Assembly: GCA_010015805.1 (NCBI GenBank)
Contig: ML978121.1
Coordinates: forward strand, 2,418,001 to 2,482,000
Direction: 5' to 3'
Length of the DNA: 64,000 bases
Source of the DNA: Rhizodiscina lignyota
Taxonomy: Eukaryota > Ascomycota > Dothideomycetes > Aulographales > Rhizodiscinaceae
Under the pieces are notes generated by a model. That model did no database searches. It worked only from the letters and a program-made list of their open reading frames with translations, and was not told the origin of the DNA. The stretch's first letter is position 1. Each line of letters opens with the position of its first letter. This document shows, in pieces, positions 45,248 to 57,451 of this stretch. Both the position numbers and the translations under genes were made by a program.

Positions 45248-46776
45248 TCATTGCGTCTTCTTCGCTCCTTGCGGTTTAGGTGGCTCGCTATATAGCCAGA
45301 CCGCGCAGAAGACTATCCAGCCCACAACCGTGACACCAATGCCCGCAATCCATACCCATGCACCACTAATCGCCCAACTGCGTGGGTACTCGTCATGTGC
45401 AAAGTGTCTCACTGTAACCTGGTTCTTTTCATCCACTGTCATATAAAATGGACGCTTATAGTTTACACGGAAGTTGAAGATGCCGTGTTGGTCAGGGAGG
45501 GTGAACGAAGTAGAGAAGAGGGTCGAGTTCGCGGTTTGCGAGACTGGTGTGAGAGGAAGGCGGTGGAACGGCGAAAGCATGGTGAATTCGAGCTGGAGAG
45601 CGTCGTTTTCTGGGACTTCGAAGGGAGTGAGGTGTGTGTGGGAGTATTCAGATAGCTCGATAGTGTAGGTCTGTAAGAGTATTAGCATGTTGCCCTCTCA
45701 AAGAGATGATATGAGACATACGACATCGTTCTTGATTCTATAAATCTTGGGATTCAGTTCAGATTGGCTCACGGCTGTACTGTTGGAGCCAGCCTCCCCG
45801 GTACCCTCATTCAGGTGGTGGAACAGTCGTCCGACCTTTAGCACACCGACCTCCTTGAAGGTCCACTCTGTGAGCTGCTTTGCAAATTCGCGATTCGCCG
45901 TCTTGGCATTTTGGCCCTTGCTTCTGACTTTCGCGTCGAACCATGTATCCTCAAGCATCTCCACGGAGCCCAGAACAGTGAGCCTCGCCGAGTTACGCGC
46001 CTGGATGGCGGTGACGAGAGCAATTTGCTCCCCAGAAGCGAACAGATCCTCAAGACCTTCCGAATCATCTTTGGGATTGTAGCTATAAGCGGTGCCTGGT
46101 GCACGTAGGATCGGCGCAAGAAGTGGGCTTCCATTTCCAAGCGTCTGACCGACCGCGCGAGGGACTGCAATAATGCCGTCACCCCCGAAGAAATTCTTCA
46201 CGTCCGGTCGCAGCTGTTTCGGTGATGGAAGCAGCAAAACATCATGCTTCTCCGACGCCGAATTCGAGTCGTAGTTGAAGTGGTCAACGACCAACGCATT
46301 GCGGTCGTTAGGGAGGTGGATGTCGAGTTCGAGGAGAAGGGAGCTGATTTGATTCGGTGTCGGGGAGTTTCCTGAGAGTGCGAGGAGGATATTGCCCTCT
46401 GCTTTCATGTAGTCGAGGATGAGATTCGGAGTAAGGCTTGGCCCATATGCTTTCGATGTTGGGGGAAAGAGGATGACATGGTCGTATGCCCGTTCGCCGT
46501 GTTGAAATAGTGAGAGTTTGTCATTCTTTGGCGACTCGAAAGATATTTTGAATCCTCGTGCTGTTTGAACCCTTTATTAGCATTAGATCCCTAATTGAGG
46601 ACTTGAGCTTGGGCTTGATTATTCCAAAACTGACATTCTAAATCTCCCCAGAAGCTTGAATACTGGTCTTTCGAGCCTGCATCCTCCAGAACAACCAGCA
46701 ATCGGCTCCCCGTGAAGCTCACAGCAGAGACCAAGCTCCAGAATAGAGCCAAAAACGAGAATAAAAGCCAGCGCAT
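45248..46776 (-). CDS. WBP1: Oligosaccharyltransferase 48 kDa subunit (WBP1/OST48)
   Basis: Three exons (46776-46635, 46560-45722, 45670-45248) give 467 residues. The signal peptide is MRWLLFSFLALFWSLVSAV; the body has LLVVLEDAGSKDQYSSFW, SRGFKISFESPKND formed across intron 1, and HVILFPPTSKAYGP. Near the end is one membrane helix (WAISGAWVWIAGIGVTVVGW...) followed by a short cytosolic tail ending KKTQ, a KKxx ER-retrieval signal. The protein is a required subunit of the ER complex that transfers the N-glycan to nascent proteins. Length and domain order match fungal WBP1. It is head-to-head with the complex I subunit gene. Confidence 0.92.
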
Positions 46777-47066
46777 TTTGTGGAATGAGCGATTGGAAAA
46801 TGCGCCAGTCCAGCACTTCTGGACACGATGGAGCTTCAAGCAACGTAGCGCCAAGACGCGCGTTTGCCGGAGTTGCGGCGAACATAAATCCGAGCTTCGA
46901 GCTTCCGTCCGACTTCAAGCTCCCACGAGAAGCAGCTTGTTGCCGGAGCTGTAGCTATTGGAAGGATTGGAATTCCGAGTTTGGGGGTAATTTGAACTCA
47001 ATTGGCGTATATGAAGCTCGATCTAACACTTATTTCTCCAGTCAAGCCTCCATCCATCTCTCCACC
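46777..47066. promoter_or_regulatory. Bidirectional promoter WBP1 / complex I 9.5 kDa subunit
   Basis: Only 290 bp separate the two start codons, so the genes must share control DNA. Both make membrane-complex subunits. No specific factor site is evident to me. Confidence 0.6.
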
Positions 47067-47361
47067 ATGTCGAACCTCCGCTTCGTCAACTCACCCCTCC
47101 GCTACCTCCGATACCACTTCCACGCCAATCCCGCAATAGCGTGGTCCATTTCAGTCGGGCTTGTGGGGCCCGTACTGATGGTCGTTGTCCCTCCAATTCG
47201 ATTACGCTACTTCAATGACGGTCCGAGAGCGAGAGTACCATCAACATATCCGCGTATGTGGTTATTCATGGCTAAGTCTTGAAAATACACAAATACTGAC
47301 TGGATGTATAGTACCTCCAGGCCCACGGAAGATACCTCAAGGCTATGATGATCCTGAATAA
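47067..47361 (+). CDS. nuo9.5: NADH:ubiquinone oxidoreductase 9.5 kDa subunit
   Basis: Two exons (47067-47253 and 47312-47361) give 78 residues. The sequence follows the Neurospora 9.5 kDa subunit: PLRYLRYHFHANPAIAWSISVG, a single membrane helix (VGLVGPVLMVVV), PPIRLRYFNDG, then TYPLPPGPRKIPQGYDDPE, whose Leu codon is formed across the intron. It is an accessory subunit of mitochondrial complex I with one inner-membrane span. Size matches the family. Confidence 0.88.
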
Positions 47362-47736
47362 GAGCACATGCAAAGGTGGAAATGAATACGGAGCGTGGGA
47401 GACTGTTGAAGTGGGAAGATAGGCGTGGGCGAGACTTGCACAATTGCACATATCAAGGCGTTCTTTATGAGAGGAGATCGTCAATTCCACTACCACTGTA
47501 TATCCATCAAGGTCAAGGTCAATCTTCCTTCAGGTATCGCCTGAGAAACAAGGTTTTTCCAAGTCCCCCTAACTCCAAACTTTTGCACACCAGTTCCAAT
47601 CACGTTGTATCAATCAATCAGAAGCCAAGTCCCAGAAACCAATCAATGCAGAAAAAGACATTCTCGCCAATCTTGATCCTTTAGGAAAACAAGCGCCAGA
47701 GAAGACAGCTTTGGCTCGATGCTAACATGCCGCGGC
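47362..47736. other. Convergent intergenic region
   Basis: Nothing beyond 3' flanks. A short frame at 47376-47684 is without features. Confidence 0.4.
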
Positions 47737-49319
47737 TTAATGAGTGTGCTTGATGCGCTTCGGCATCGGCTCCGGCTCATCGTCGTACAGGTCTTCATTG
47801 TCGTACTCCTCCTCGTAGTACTGCATGCCCTGTATGCCTTCGTCGAATCCACCGTTGTTAGAGGGCTGGCCACCGAAAGGAGTCGTGTCACGAACGTACC
47901 AAGGCAGGTCGTGCTTGTTAACCTCGGTACAGGTCAGGTACTTGACGCCCTCCGCCTTCACGTCCAGCTGACTGTGGTTGACAAGGAGCGGCTCCACATA
48001 CTGCTTGACCCCCTCCTTCATGCACGACAGGTGGTGCGCGAAGACCTGGCCGCCTTTAACGCTCATCGGGAAGCGCTTATGGAAGGCGCCTTGATCCACA
48101 TTCGTCAGATACGCATCGCCGCCTTCGGCGATGACCTTGTAGAGCCAGAAGCCTCCGTCCTTTGCATGGCGATTCTTGTCCCCGACGAGCGCGGCCGCGT
48201 ACCAGTGCTTGAACAGAGTCACCGCGAGCCAGTTCAGAATGTCGTTGCCATAGTTCTGGCGGTTGTAGGCACGAGTGCCGTCGTCTGCACAGCGCTCCAG
48301 CTCTGGTGGATAGTGCTTGACGATATCATGCTCGATCTGAGCCTTGGCCTGGTCCAGGATGGTGTGCTTGCGCTCACACACCTCATGCGCCGCTGCAGGC
48401 AGCGATGCCTTCTCCTGGTCGCTAAGAGCGTTCCACTTGCCGACAATGTGGATCACTCCCTCGCGGAACACAATCTCGCTCTGAACACGCATGGACAAGG
48501 ATAGCCACGCCACGGGGTTGCCAGAGATGCTACGGTAGAGCGTGACACCTTGCGAGACGAGGGCGAGATCGATGGTGCGGGCGATCATGGGCACACAGCC
48601 AATATACTCTCCGACTTCAATGAGGCCAAGCACGTCGCGCAATACTTCAGTGATATCGTCAGCCGCGACGTCGAAGGTGAAGGCGTAGAGGGCGCCAAGG
48701 ACGCGGCGGTAGTGATCGTAGATTGGGTTTGGCATCTTGCCATTCTCGACATCTGGAGGGCAGCGCCTGCTATGGGGAACAGTGTGGCCCTTGTCATTGA
48801 GCTCCTAAGGAAGAGAAGGATGTCAGCGGTGTACAAACATAAAACGAGGAAAAACACGTAAGACGCGTTGCATATGTTCTTCGAACACGTTGCAAACCAG
48901 ATCGTTAACAATTTGAACAGCGACAGGTTACTGCGTCAGCAAAAGCCGCAGCGACAAGAGAGATCAACAGAGGTGAAGCAAATGCTGCACAAACTGCGTG
49001 ATGCTTCTCTGTCGATCTAGCAATGCCGACTGATCACGTTCTAGGAAAACACAGTACTCACCAGCATCTCCAGAACACCTGGACCAGTATCATCGGCCGC
49101 CGGGCGCTCGACGAGCTCGAACCTCCAACGAATGCGCTGCACGTCCTTGCCCTTCTTGGCCGGCACAGGAGTTTGATCCTCCGTGAGGCGCTCCGCGAAG
49201 AACTTGGAGCCACGACGAAGGGTCTCGGCGTGAAGCACGTAGCGCTGGCCTGCACCGAGGTTGATCGCCACGTCACCGTTTGCGAAGGTCGGGAAATCAG
49301 ATTCGGTCTGGTACGCCAT
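47737..49319 (-). CDS. BTB/POZ domain protein
   Basis: Two exons (49319-49062 and 48804-47737) with a longer 257-nt intron (GTGAGT...TCCTTAG, phase 0) give 441 residues. The N-terminal exon is a BTB-type fold: FPTFANGDVAINLGAGQRYVLHAETLRRGSKFFAERL. The second exon is an all-helical region (PNPIYDHYRRVLGALYAFTF, KAQIEHDIVKHYPPELE) found together with BTB in a fungal protein family, and the C-terminus is acidic and ends PEPMPKRIKHTH, with a possible nuclear signal. BTB proteins assemble into homo-oligomers or bind cullin-3. No target is known. The end runs close to the next gene's 3' side. Confidence 0.8.
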
Positions 49320-50711
49320 CTCTGTTGATTTGCAAAATAAGAGGCGTGAAGTGACTGAACCGCCAAAGAGGTTGTGGTTTGGGAAGAGGTCAAGTGTGGT
49401 GTTCCTTGTTGTTTGTTTGGAGAAGGAGGAATCCGAAGAGAAGAGGGAAGTTTTTATGCCAGCGGTGGCAAAGAGTGGGGGTTAGAGTGCGAAATTGGAG
49501 GGTGACTTTTGAGGCTTGTGTAACACTACCGAAATGAGGTTCACGTGTTAGGAGCGGGTTCGGCTGCAGGAGAAGACGGTATTAGAGCCGAATACCAGTG
49601 TCAGGTGTCGGCATAAACACGCTCGGCTCGGGGTGATCGCTTTCGTAGAACTGCGGAGAAGTGTGATGGAGCTCCCGATGGTGTTGTTAATGACGCTTGG
49701 AAACTTGGCCGGAGGGGATACTCAAACGCACTGTTTACGACTTGAAGGGCACGGTCGAAGGTGGGGAAGCACTTCAAGCTGTACGTGTTTATTCTGAAGG
49801 AGATTTCACTAAGTGAGAAGAACCATCAAACGGACTCTAGTGATGTTCGTTGTGATGCTCGAAATCTATGAGGGATCTGGCTACTTCAAGAAATCTCAGA
49901 GGCTAACCCAATATCTGGGGTTCAGTTCAGGTATCGCCAGAGTGATTTAGAGGATAGCAATTCAAGCCTTCAGCTTCTTGTTCAACAACAGAGAAGGCTA
50001 TCGTGAACCGTAGCCGAGTAGAGTCTACTCAATGCGGAGAAGTAGTACGCACCTCCCAGCCATGTTCTCATCGAAGCCGGGAATTCCACAAGGTCTTTTT
50101 ACTCAAACTAGTCCTCTAACTCGACATGATGATTCAGAAGCAGTTTAGGCTCTACGAGAGTGAATTTGAGGCTACCTCCTGGATCCTCCAATCTAGTCAT
50201 CGAATATGCATAGCATGGAACTCACTCAAATCAGCGACCGTACGCTCCATAGCCCGACTTTGGTCTAGACTGCTGCGTATACTACGACGAATCAGCAGTT
50301 ACCATATTCTGCCAAGTTCTACAAAGCTGCACACTGAAGAAGAGATAATGCATCGAGAGGAGATTTGAAATTGTGCGGAATACTGAAAGGTGGTTTGAAT
50401 ATAGTGGGAATGTCGCAGGTATTGACAGATTGGCGGCTTGACTTTAACATTAGCGCTCAATAAAGACAGCTTATAGTCAGTGCACGTTGGGGTTGAGTTT
50501 GACAAGCGTGTCATTCTGTGTGTATACACGCTATTTATGCCCTATTGTCGGGCAACAATTGCGAAGTCGTAAAGGCCACCACTCCAGAGGAGCGCGCCGA
50601 CGGGTATCATGCGTTAAAACCAAACCAGAACCCCCTTCAAGCTGTGAAACCTCCTCCCAAAAAGCCAACCAACCAACCCCCCGACATACCACCACCCCAC
50701 CCCCGCCAGCC
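49320..50711. other. Intergenic region
   Basis: 1.4 kb with no recognised gene; only frames below 80 codons and the antisense frames of the neighbour. Confidence 0.4.
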
Positions 50712-51180
50712 TCAAAACGTCGACCATTCGTACTGGTTGCGGAACTCCGGGGTCTGCCACGGTGGCAGGGACCGCAGAGTTCCGCCCGGCTGCTGCGCGG
50801 CCTCCTCGTTCTCGTCTCGCCCTGCAGGCGGCGTCTGGGTTGCTGCGGGATCTTCTTCGGCCGCTTGCGCACCCTTGCGAAGGGCCAACAGTCTGATCTT
50901 TGCGCACACGGCGCGGACACGGGCACCGACACGGTCGAACAGGGAGCGGAGCGGCGCGGCGTAGTCGCCTAGGCAGGCGCTGAAGGCGGAACAGCCGCCT
51001 TGCTCTTCATCTTCCCCCTGCGAGTTAATAAGAGGAATCGTGTGAGGTCGGAGAGTATAACTATACAAGAGCGCGCGGGAGATCGAGCATTATGTCCCAA
51101 GGTGGGTCATCATACTCGCCGCTCTCCAGGAGCGGCGTCTCCTCCGTCGCGGACGGCATGGTTTGTTCTTGTTGTGGCAT
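50712..51180 (-). CDS. Small acidic uncharacterised protein
   Basis: Two exons (51180-51067 and 51017-50712, intron GTATAG...CTCGCAG, phase 0) give 139 residues. It begins MPQQEQTMPSATEETPLLESGEYDD; E-T-P-L-L resembles an acidic dileucine sorting signal, and the middle (SAFSACLGDYAAPLRSLFDRVGARVRAVCAKI) could be one amphipathic helix, followed by a Pro/Glu-rich tail. No domain is known to me. The region is unusually GC-rich, which makes long chance frames more likely, so this is a moderate call. Confidence 0.45.
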
Positions 51181-51599
51181 TGTTTGGTGTTGGTGTTGGT
51201 GAGGTTGGAAGATGGTAGTGAAAGTGATTGAAGGAAGGAGAGTGTCGAGAGGGGAGAAGATTTAATTTAAGGAAGATTGCGGTAGTGACGTAGCCAAAAA
51301 TTGTCTGCCTGACGTCGCACGGCAGTTAGGCAAACACGATTGCGCCCGTGATGGGAGTCCACCAGACCATTTCGTGTTTCGCAATGCGGCAGAACCGGCA
51401 TGTGATTGAGCCCGCGTCCTGGAGTGCGCGCTCTGTTGCGGTGACCGTGGAGAGACGCGTGCAATGATGAAGCGATGCGGCAGGTAGAGATGGAAGCCCG
51501 AATCGAGAAATAGAAGCTCTGCTAAGACTTACCGTAGAGAGTATTGACTCTAGCAAATAGAGAGAAAATTGAAAAACAAAAAAACAAAAAAGAGAGTAG
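51181..51599. other. Intergenic region and A-rich tract
   Basis: Contains an interrupted A-run at 51572-51591, which on the minus strand is a run of T that would terminate RNA polymerase III downstream of the element at 51600-51720. Confidence 0.5.
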
Positions 51600-51720
51600 G
51601 TTCTATCCCCGCGGGATTCGAACCTACTCCCCATACCTAACAGCCCTAACTATATCCGGTATAGCTAGAGGTGTTCAGGAGGAAGAATGCTCCAGGGCGT
51701 GACCGCCGAGCTATTCCACC
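51600..51720 (-). repeat. tRNA-related Pol III/SINE-like element
   Basis: On the minus strand there is an exact B-box GGTTCGAATCC at 51624-51614 in a T-arm-like context, an A-box-like TAGCTCGGCGG at 51713-51703 followed by a possible D-stem GCTC/GAGC, and a T-rich terminator at 51591-51572. The 5' and 3' ends do not pair as an acceptor stem, and the A-to-B spacing (about 80 nt) is long, so it is not a normal tRNA. A second, weaker B-box-like GGTTCGATTCT sits on the plus strand at 51944. Either an old tRNA-derived SINE or tRNA pseudogene. Confidence 0.45.
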
Positions 51721-52925
51721 TTTCCGATCCGTTAGCTACAAATTAAAATTTTGTATAAATATGCATAGTTGCTATCAATCAGTTTAATCGGCCGCCGCTT
51801 GGTCCTTGGATCGCTCTCAGTTTTGCATTGCCAACGTGATATTCTACTCCGAAAGGCCAAAATAATAATAATAATAAATAGGATTTTAAAAATGAAAGAG
51901 AAAATCCTTACCGCCGTAGTAAAAGTAAAAGTCAATAGGTTTCGGTTCGATTCTCACGGCCAGACTGATCGGTCATGCATCTTCGCCTTTCCTGGTCTGC
52001 TGTTGTAATTTTCTTTGGCCTCTAGCACTCTCTACAGTTCGTGCAGTCTATTGAAATTATATACGACTTTATTCCGCGATAGATCGTTTTGTTTGTGGAG
52101 GGCCTTGTACGCGTGCGGCGTGGCACAACGCATTTCTAACGTTGGTTTGGGCATCCTGATTGTTTGGAGCCGTTTCCTTGTCCTCACATTTGTTCGCTCG
52201 GCAACAGGCAAGAAACTGTCCAAAGGCTCAAATGGCGCGCCACCGGGGCACATCGTTCTCAAAACGGACGCATGCCGAAGGACAGCCCGGGACCTCTATC
52301 GAAACGCTCTACCATCTACGGCCAAGAGGCCAATGTGACGACTAAAGGAGTCTCATTAGTATCATCTCCAAGCTCTTTCAAGTGACACTTTGAAGAGAAG
52401 TTCTGTTGTGAGGGACAAAGGAGATGGTCGAGCTGAAGATCGTGGTCATGATTTGCCTCCGATTCTGCACACCACGTATGAATTGAGCGAGATTGTACAG
52501 ATCAGAAGAGAAATATATTAAGAATCACTCGTAAAGCCATTTTAATGCTTATATAACTGCTGTTGGTGCACTGATGGGTTATTAAGATGGGCCATATTCA
52601 GCTTGACATGAGACGAAGTCGTCTCGTCTCGGACTTTACCGACCGTTGCGAAAAGTGGAGACAAGTCTCACCCAATCATCCAAAGACCAGTTCTTGAGAT
52701 TTGGAAAATGCTGCCCTGGTTGAATCGAAGATTCTGTATAGATACTTTTAATTCTCCGTTGGTGTATCACAGTCTCATGAGCAATGCTTCGTCTCTCAGT
52801 GTCTTCTTCCCCTTTACGCCGCGCTATGCATGTCCCGAGCCCCATCCTTCAATCCGAAATCAAATGTTCTCGAAATCATGCCTTGACAATAATGCCAAGC
52901 AAATGCCAGTTTTATACAAAGACTT
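51721..52925. other. AT-rich intergenic region with AAT microsatellite
   Basis: An (AAT)n run at 51861-51878 lies next to the SINE-like element. The rest to 52925 has only frames of about 100 codons without domains. Confidence 0.4.
51861..51878 (+). repeat. AAT microsatellite
   Basis: Six AAT units. Simple triplet runs often tail SINEs, which fits the neighbour. Confidence 0.7.
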
Positions 52926-55501
52926 CTATGATCCCATTGCATCTCTGATCTCCTTGACGACGTTCTTGATCCTTGGCTCCTTACCAGTGGCCTCCGCCTT
53001 ACCAAGTGCCTTCTCAACCTCAAATACCTCTCTCGCAGCGCTCCTGAAATCTTCGCCGAGGCTCAAGAGCGTACCCACGCCGACTAGCACGCGATACAGC
53101 CCCTCTGAATCCCCCACGCTAGCCGCCATTCTGATCAACTCATCAAGTAGAGTCAGCGCACGGTCCGCATCATGGTTCGGCGCCGACTTGGTCAACAGCA
53201 CCGCGTAGTTGATATACAACGTGCTAATTGCAACGACCAAGTTGCGGTTCGCTGCACTGCCGGCTCCAATAGCAGCATCGACATGCGGCTTGATGAGATC
53301 ATGAATCTTATCGAACTCGCCGTCCGCAATGAGACGGCCCTCCTCGGTGGTGAAGAGGTTTGCGAGTGCACGGATCGAGAGCATGGTATTATTGACTGGA
53401 GAGTCCGTTCTGAAGACGCCAGAAAGTGCGAGAAGATCGACGAGAGTCTTGTCCCCATCGCTCGTTCGAGTCGCAGTCGCAGGTGAAGCTGCGGTGAGGA
53501 GACGGAGCAGATCGAGACCAGGGAGACGTTTATCTTGCGGCCACTGCGTCGCGAGCTTGACAGCGAGATCGATACCTTCGTTGAGTGCCGGTGAGTTGCC
53601 AACGCTAGCACTCGAGCTCGAAGCTATAGGCTCTAGCTGCTTCGCTAATGCTCCTAGAACAGCAATCTCGGGGCTGCTAAGAGTCAGGTCTCCTGAGCCA
53701 GAGTCGAGCAGTTGTTTGTTCAATTCCTGCACCTTTTTATTTATGGTAGCAAGATTGGCAGAGGTAATAGTGAGGTATTGCGTTTGCGGGAGCATCTTTG
53801 GCCTGGATGCTGGAGCTGGTTGCTGAGGCGCTGCTGCCCCTGCATCACCTGGCCGATATCGTGACTCCGTTCCCCATGGATCTGAACCTGGGGTCTGCGT
53901 TTGTCCAGCTTGACCAATCGTTGCACCTTGGGTGTTGGTGACGATGAAATTCGCGACCTGGTCGAGATAGGATATTGGAAGCTCATTGTCCTCGATGAAT
54001 TTGCGCGCAGTTTCGTATGGATTCGATGAAAGGTTGTAAGGTAACTTCAACGGCGGCTTTCCATCCTCAATGTCCACGTCAAAGACGTAGTCGTAGTCTT
54101 TTCCTTGGTAAGTAATCTTCCGTCCACTACTACCAGCTGCATCGACGACGGTTCCCACATTGATCCATTGATTTGCGGCAGTTGACCACTGATGAGCGGA
54201 AACATTGCCATTTGCTTCTCGGATCATCTGCACCTGGCCTTCTTTCGTGCCCGATCGTTGCTGGAGGAACTCCGGACCCGGCAGGTTTTCCTTGTTGATG
54301 TCACCTACTGACTGTTGAGGGATCGAGGAGGCTTTCACCGACTCCTCGAACGCCCCTATCGCTGCCGCATCGGCTTGCCTCTCAGGAGATCTACTGAAGA
54401 CACGCACGATCTTGTCACTAGCTCCAGTGACGATGTCTCCATTCTCTTTGCATGCTGCGACTGACCACACGGAGATTGCAGGATGAGTGATCGTCTGAAC
54501 GCAGTCTGTGCCTTTCCATATCCGGACCGTTCGATCTTCAGAGGAGCTGGCGATCTCACCACTTGGTAGTGCAGCTAAACTGTAGATGAAGTTTTCGTGC
54601 CCGTAGAGTTGCGCCACTGGATGTCCATCGAGCGTCCAGAGACGGACTACGGAGTCGTTTCCGGCCGATGCGAATGCTGCTCCGGATGGGTGGTTCGGTG
54701 GAAGGCGACACAACGCCCGTACGACATCGTCACTCCCTTTTATTTGCCGTATTAACTTTCCAGATATATGGAACACACGTATTATCTTGTCGGCGCAGCC
54801 TATACAAGTTAGCTCGAGCTCTTTTACGCGTTACACATGACGCCACAGCTTGCAGAAAATGCTAGCGTGGTACATACCTGTAATTACTGTCTCTTTGTCA
54901 AACGCAAGGACAGCCCAAACGCTACCTTCGTGTCCCCTCAGTACGGCTGCAGTGTCCCATTTGCCAACCACCCAAACTCGAGCTTCAGAGTCCCACGAGC
55001 CTGACACGATGAAGCTGCCATCCTCACTGACGTCCAGCGCGCATACGTTGCCGGCGTGCCCCAATAGTAGAGCGTCTGCGTTATCCTGCGGCGTCTTGCC
55101 AGGCTGCCGTACTTCTATAATTGCATCTCGATCGCCAGACACTATTAGGCCTTCACTGTGGCCGGAGGAGGGTGGGAGGTAGGTTAGGGCGTTGACGAAC
55201 GCGTTGCCATGGGATGTGAGTGTGTCATCATATGTCGGCGGGTTTTGTTTGACTAGCTTCCATAATCGTACAGTAGCATCTCGCGAGGCAGACAGAATCG
55301 CCGATGGATTGGGGAAGACTACGCCGCGAACCTATGAGCGAATGGTAAACGATATCAGCCGCCGAAGAGGAAGGAAAGCCACATGGAGCTCAGAGACATG
55401 CAGCTGTCACTGACAGCCTAAAGCAAGGCAGATGCAATACGAGAGTTACTCACATCGTCTTCGTGGCCTGCCAACGAGGCCGACAGCCTGTAGTCACCCA
55501 T
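52926..55501 (-). CDS. DOA1: Ubiquitin-binding WD40-PFU-PUL protein (Doa1/PLAA/Ufd3)
   Basis: Three exons (55501-55454, 55331-54878, 54799-52926) give 791 residues. A seven-bladed WD40 propeller fills about residues 1-305 (ILSASRDATVRLWK, FIVSGSWDSEARVWVVG, IASSSEDRTVRIWKG). The PFU domain follows near 365-460 (ANQWINVGTVVDAAG, YDYVFDVDIEDGKPPLKLPYN) and the C-terminal PUL domain, an Armadillo-like fold, from about 510 to the end. Doa1 binds ubiquitin through the propeller and PFU and Cdc48/p97 through PUL, and supports ubiquitin recycling and endosomal sorting. The middle (TQTPGSDPWGTE) is a disordered linker. The small first exon (MGDYRLSASLAGHEDD) supplies the first WD strand. Confidence 0.93.
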
Positions 55502-57451
55502 GACGCAGTGAGAGGAAGCTCTGTAGGTCCGTTTTCGGTCCCAGGTGGTGTGGATTAGGTGCGGGCAGGGACCCGGTCAGGAGCGTTGGGGGCGGGCGGT
55601 AGCGATGCGGGTGGTGGATAGGCTGAGTATGTGAAGAAGAGGCATGCAAAACCCACGGCAGGCATGCATCGGCGTGTTTTGAATGCGGGTGAAGGCTGAA
55701 GTGAAAAAAATCGGCATCAAACTCGATTTTTTCCCGATCTTTGACCACGTGATGTCAAAAGCATCGTTCCCCGGATATAATCATTCCCTTTCACGATCGC
55801 AAGCCACCAATTGGAACAGGCAGGTGGTGTTGAAGCTGGCCTTGCAAGACATACATCTCCTCATTTCGTTGATTTGGCCCAGTCACCTAGGGAGATCTCA
55901 AGAGACATATGTCTGTGCTAGGCATCATGTGGCTAACAAGGCATCTACAGTTACTCAAATCCTGTGACAGCATAACGCCCGAGGTTGTTTGTTCGCTTGC
56001 AGCTTCGCGTAGAAAAACAACGTGCAGACATTGCAGCGCATGGCCATGACGCCGCTCCAGCAACGTCCTATACCGGCGCCATCCGGGCTATGTCAAACTA
56101 ACTGACTCGAATGACTCGCCGCGGCATCCAGATCACGAGCGCCTGAGGAAGAAGAAAACGAGGTTGGTAGTTTGGTTCACCATTCCGCGAGCGCTCACGT
56201 AACCATGGCTTGCTTCGGCGGCTCTTACACACCGTTCGATGACTGTGCCACGCAGTCTAGTACGTTCGGAGTCTAACAAAGGCGTTTTCACAGTTGGTTG
56301 CCAGACAGCGACTGGCCTGTCTACGAGATGCTATTGTTGTCACAGAAACTATCGACAGTCAGCTCGATTAATTGTTGTAATACTGAGGCGTCTTTTCCTG
56401 GAAAACGATCAAGTTCCAAACTTCCAGATCTCAGATTCCAATTCAGAGTTTGATTCTGTGGAACGGTGAACTGCGACAGTCATCAAACTGTTCAGCTCAA
56501 TTGGCATTCTGGACAAGCGAGAGAGATACAATTTTTTCACCAGCGGTTTGAAGTGATTGGTGGTCTCGATAGCCAGAGCCAGCCACAGTTGTACGCAACC
56601 ACGGCACAGCTAGGCACATAACCACCATACGTACACCCTTCTGTTAGCCCAAGCTCCAGCACGCCAAGAGAGCGAAAGGTTACGATTGTACTCGACGGTG
56701 CGAATGCTTAGGTATCACAAGTACCGCTGTATCAAACCGAACGTTCGCTCCACTGACCACGCGTCTTCCCGCGTAACTCGTGCTTTCCGCACTGCTTCGC
56801 AAGCACCGCAGGCACCGCAAGCGGCAGAAGTGCGAAGAGATCGAAAAAGCACCGAGAGCGAAGCTTCTGACACAAGCACGCATTCGCGAATCTCAAGTGG
56901 CGAATGATGCCACAGGCTGAGTAGTACTACCCTTTCCGGTACCGCGCTGGAAGGCGTGGGAGTATGACAGCTGCACCCTGGTGCTTGTGACCTTGACCTC
57001 TGCGCTCAAACTTTGACAGGCATGCGCCAGCAGCTCCCCATTCGTGCTGCCCTGGGCCGATGTAATGCGACTGGGATGTCCATTCAGCCATTAAAATCGG
57101 TGCGCGCTACTCCGCTGAGCAACGGAGACAAAGGAACAGCTTGAATAAAGGTCTCCCGTCATCCATGCCCAACTGGAGTGTGATCCTCTAATCTAGACCT
57201 CAAACTGCACACTATCGGCGCTTGCAATCGCCGGCCGTGGCCTCGAACCATCATTGCACCAACCCATTCATATATCTTCCGCCTCCCCTCTACCTGCCAC
57301 TGCTATTATTTGAGCTAAGCAGGTCTTTATACTCTTTTATTATCCTTAGCGCGCCTCGAAGGTCTCTTTTCTCTCCATTCTCCAAGCCTACCTTTTTGAT
57401 ACTGCCTTTCCATTTCTCAAGGACCGAAGCAACACACGACCAGATTTCAAG
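55502..57451. other. Intergenic region, divergent
   Basis: About 2 kb between DOA1 and the BTB gene. No gene recognised; short frames only. A GCACCGCAGGCACCGCAAG repetition lies at 56805. CT-rich leader at 57280-57420. Confidence 0.4.

Noticed and set aside
47737-48504. 261-codon plus-strand frame opposite the BTB gene
   Set aside because: Antisense shadow of the BTB second exon, with no family resemblance.
51600-51720. Ordinary tRNA gene
   Set aside because: B-box and T-arm look right, but no 7-bp acceptor stem forms and the A-to-B spacing is too long, so I call it tRNA-related only.
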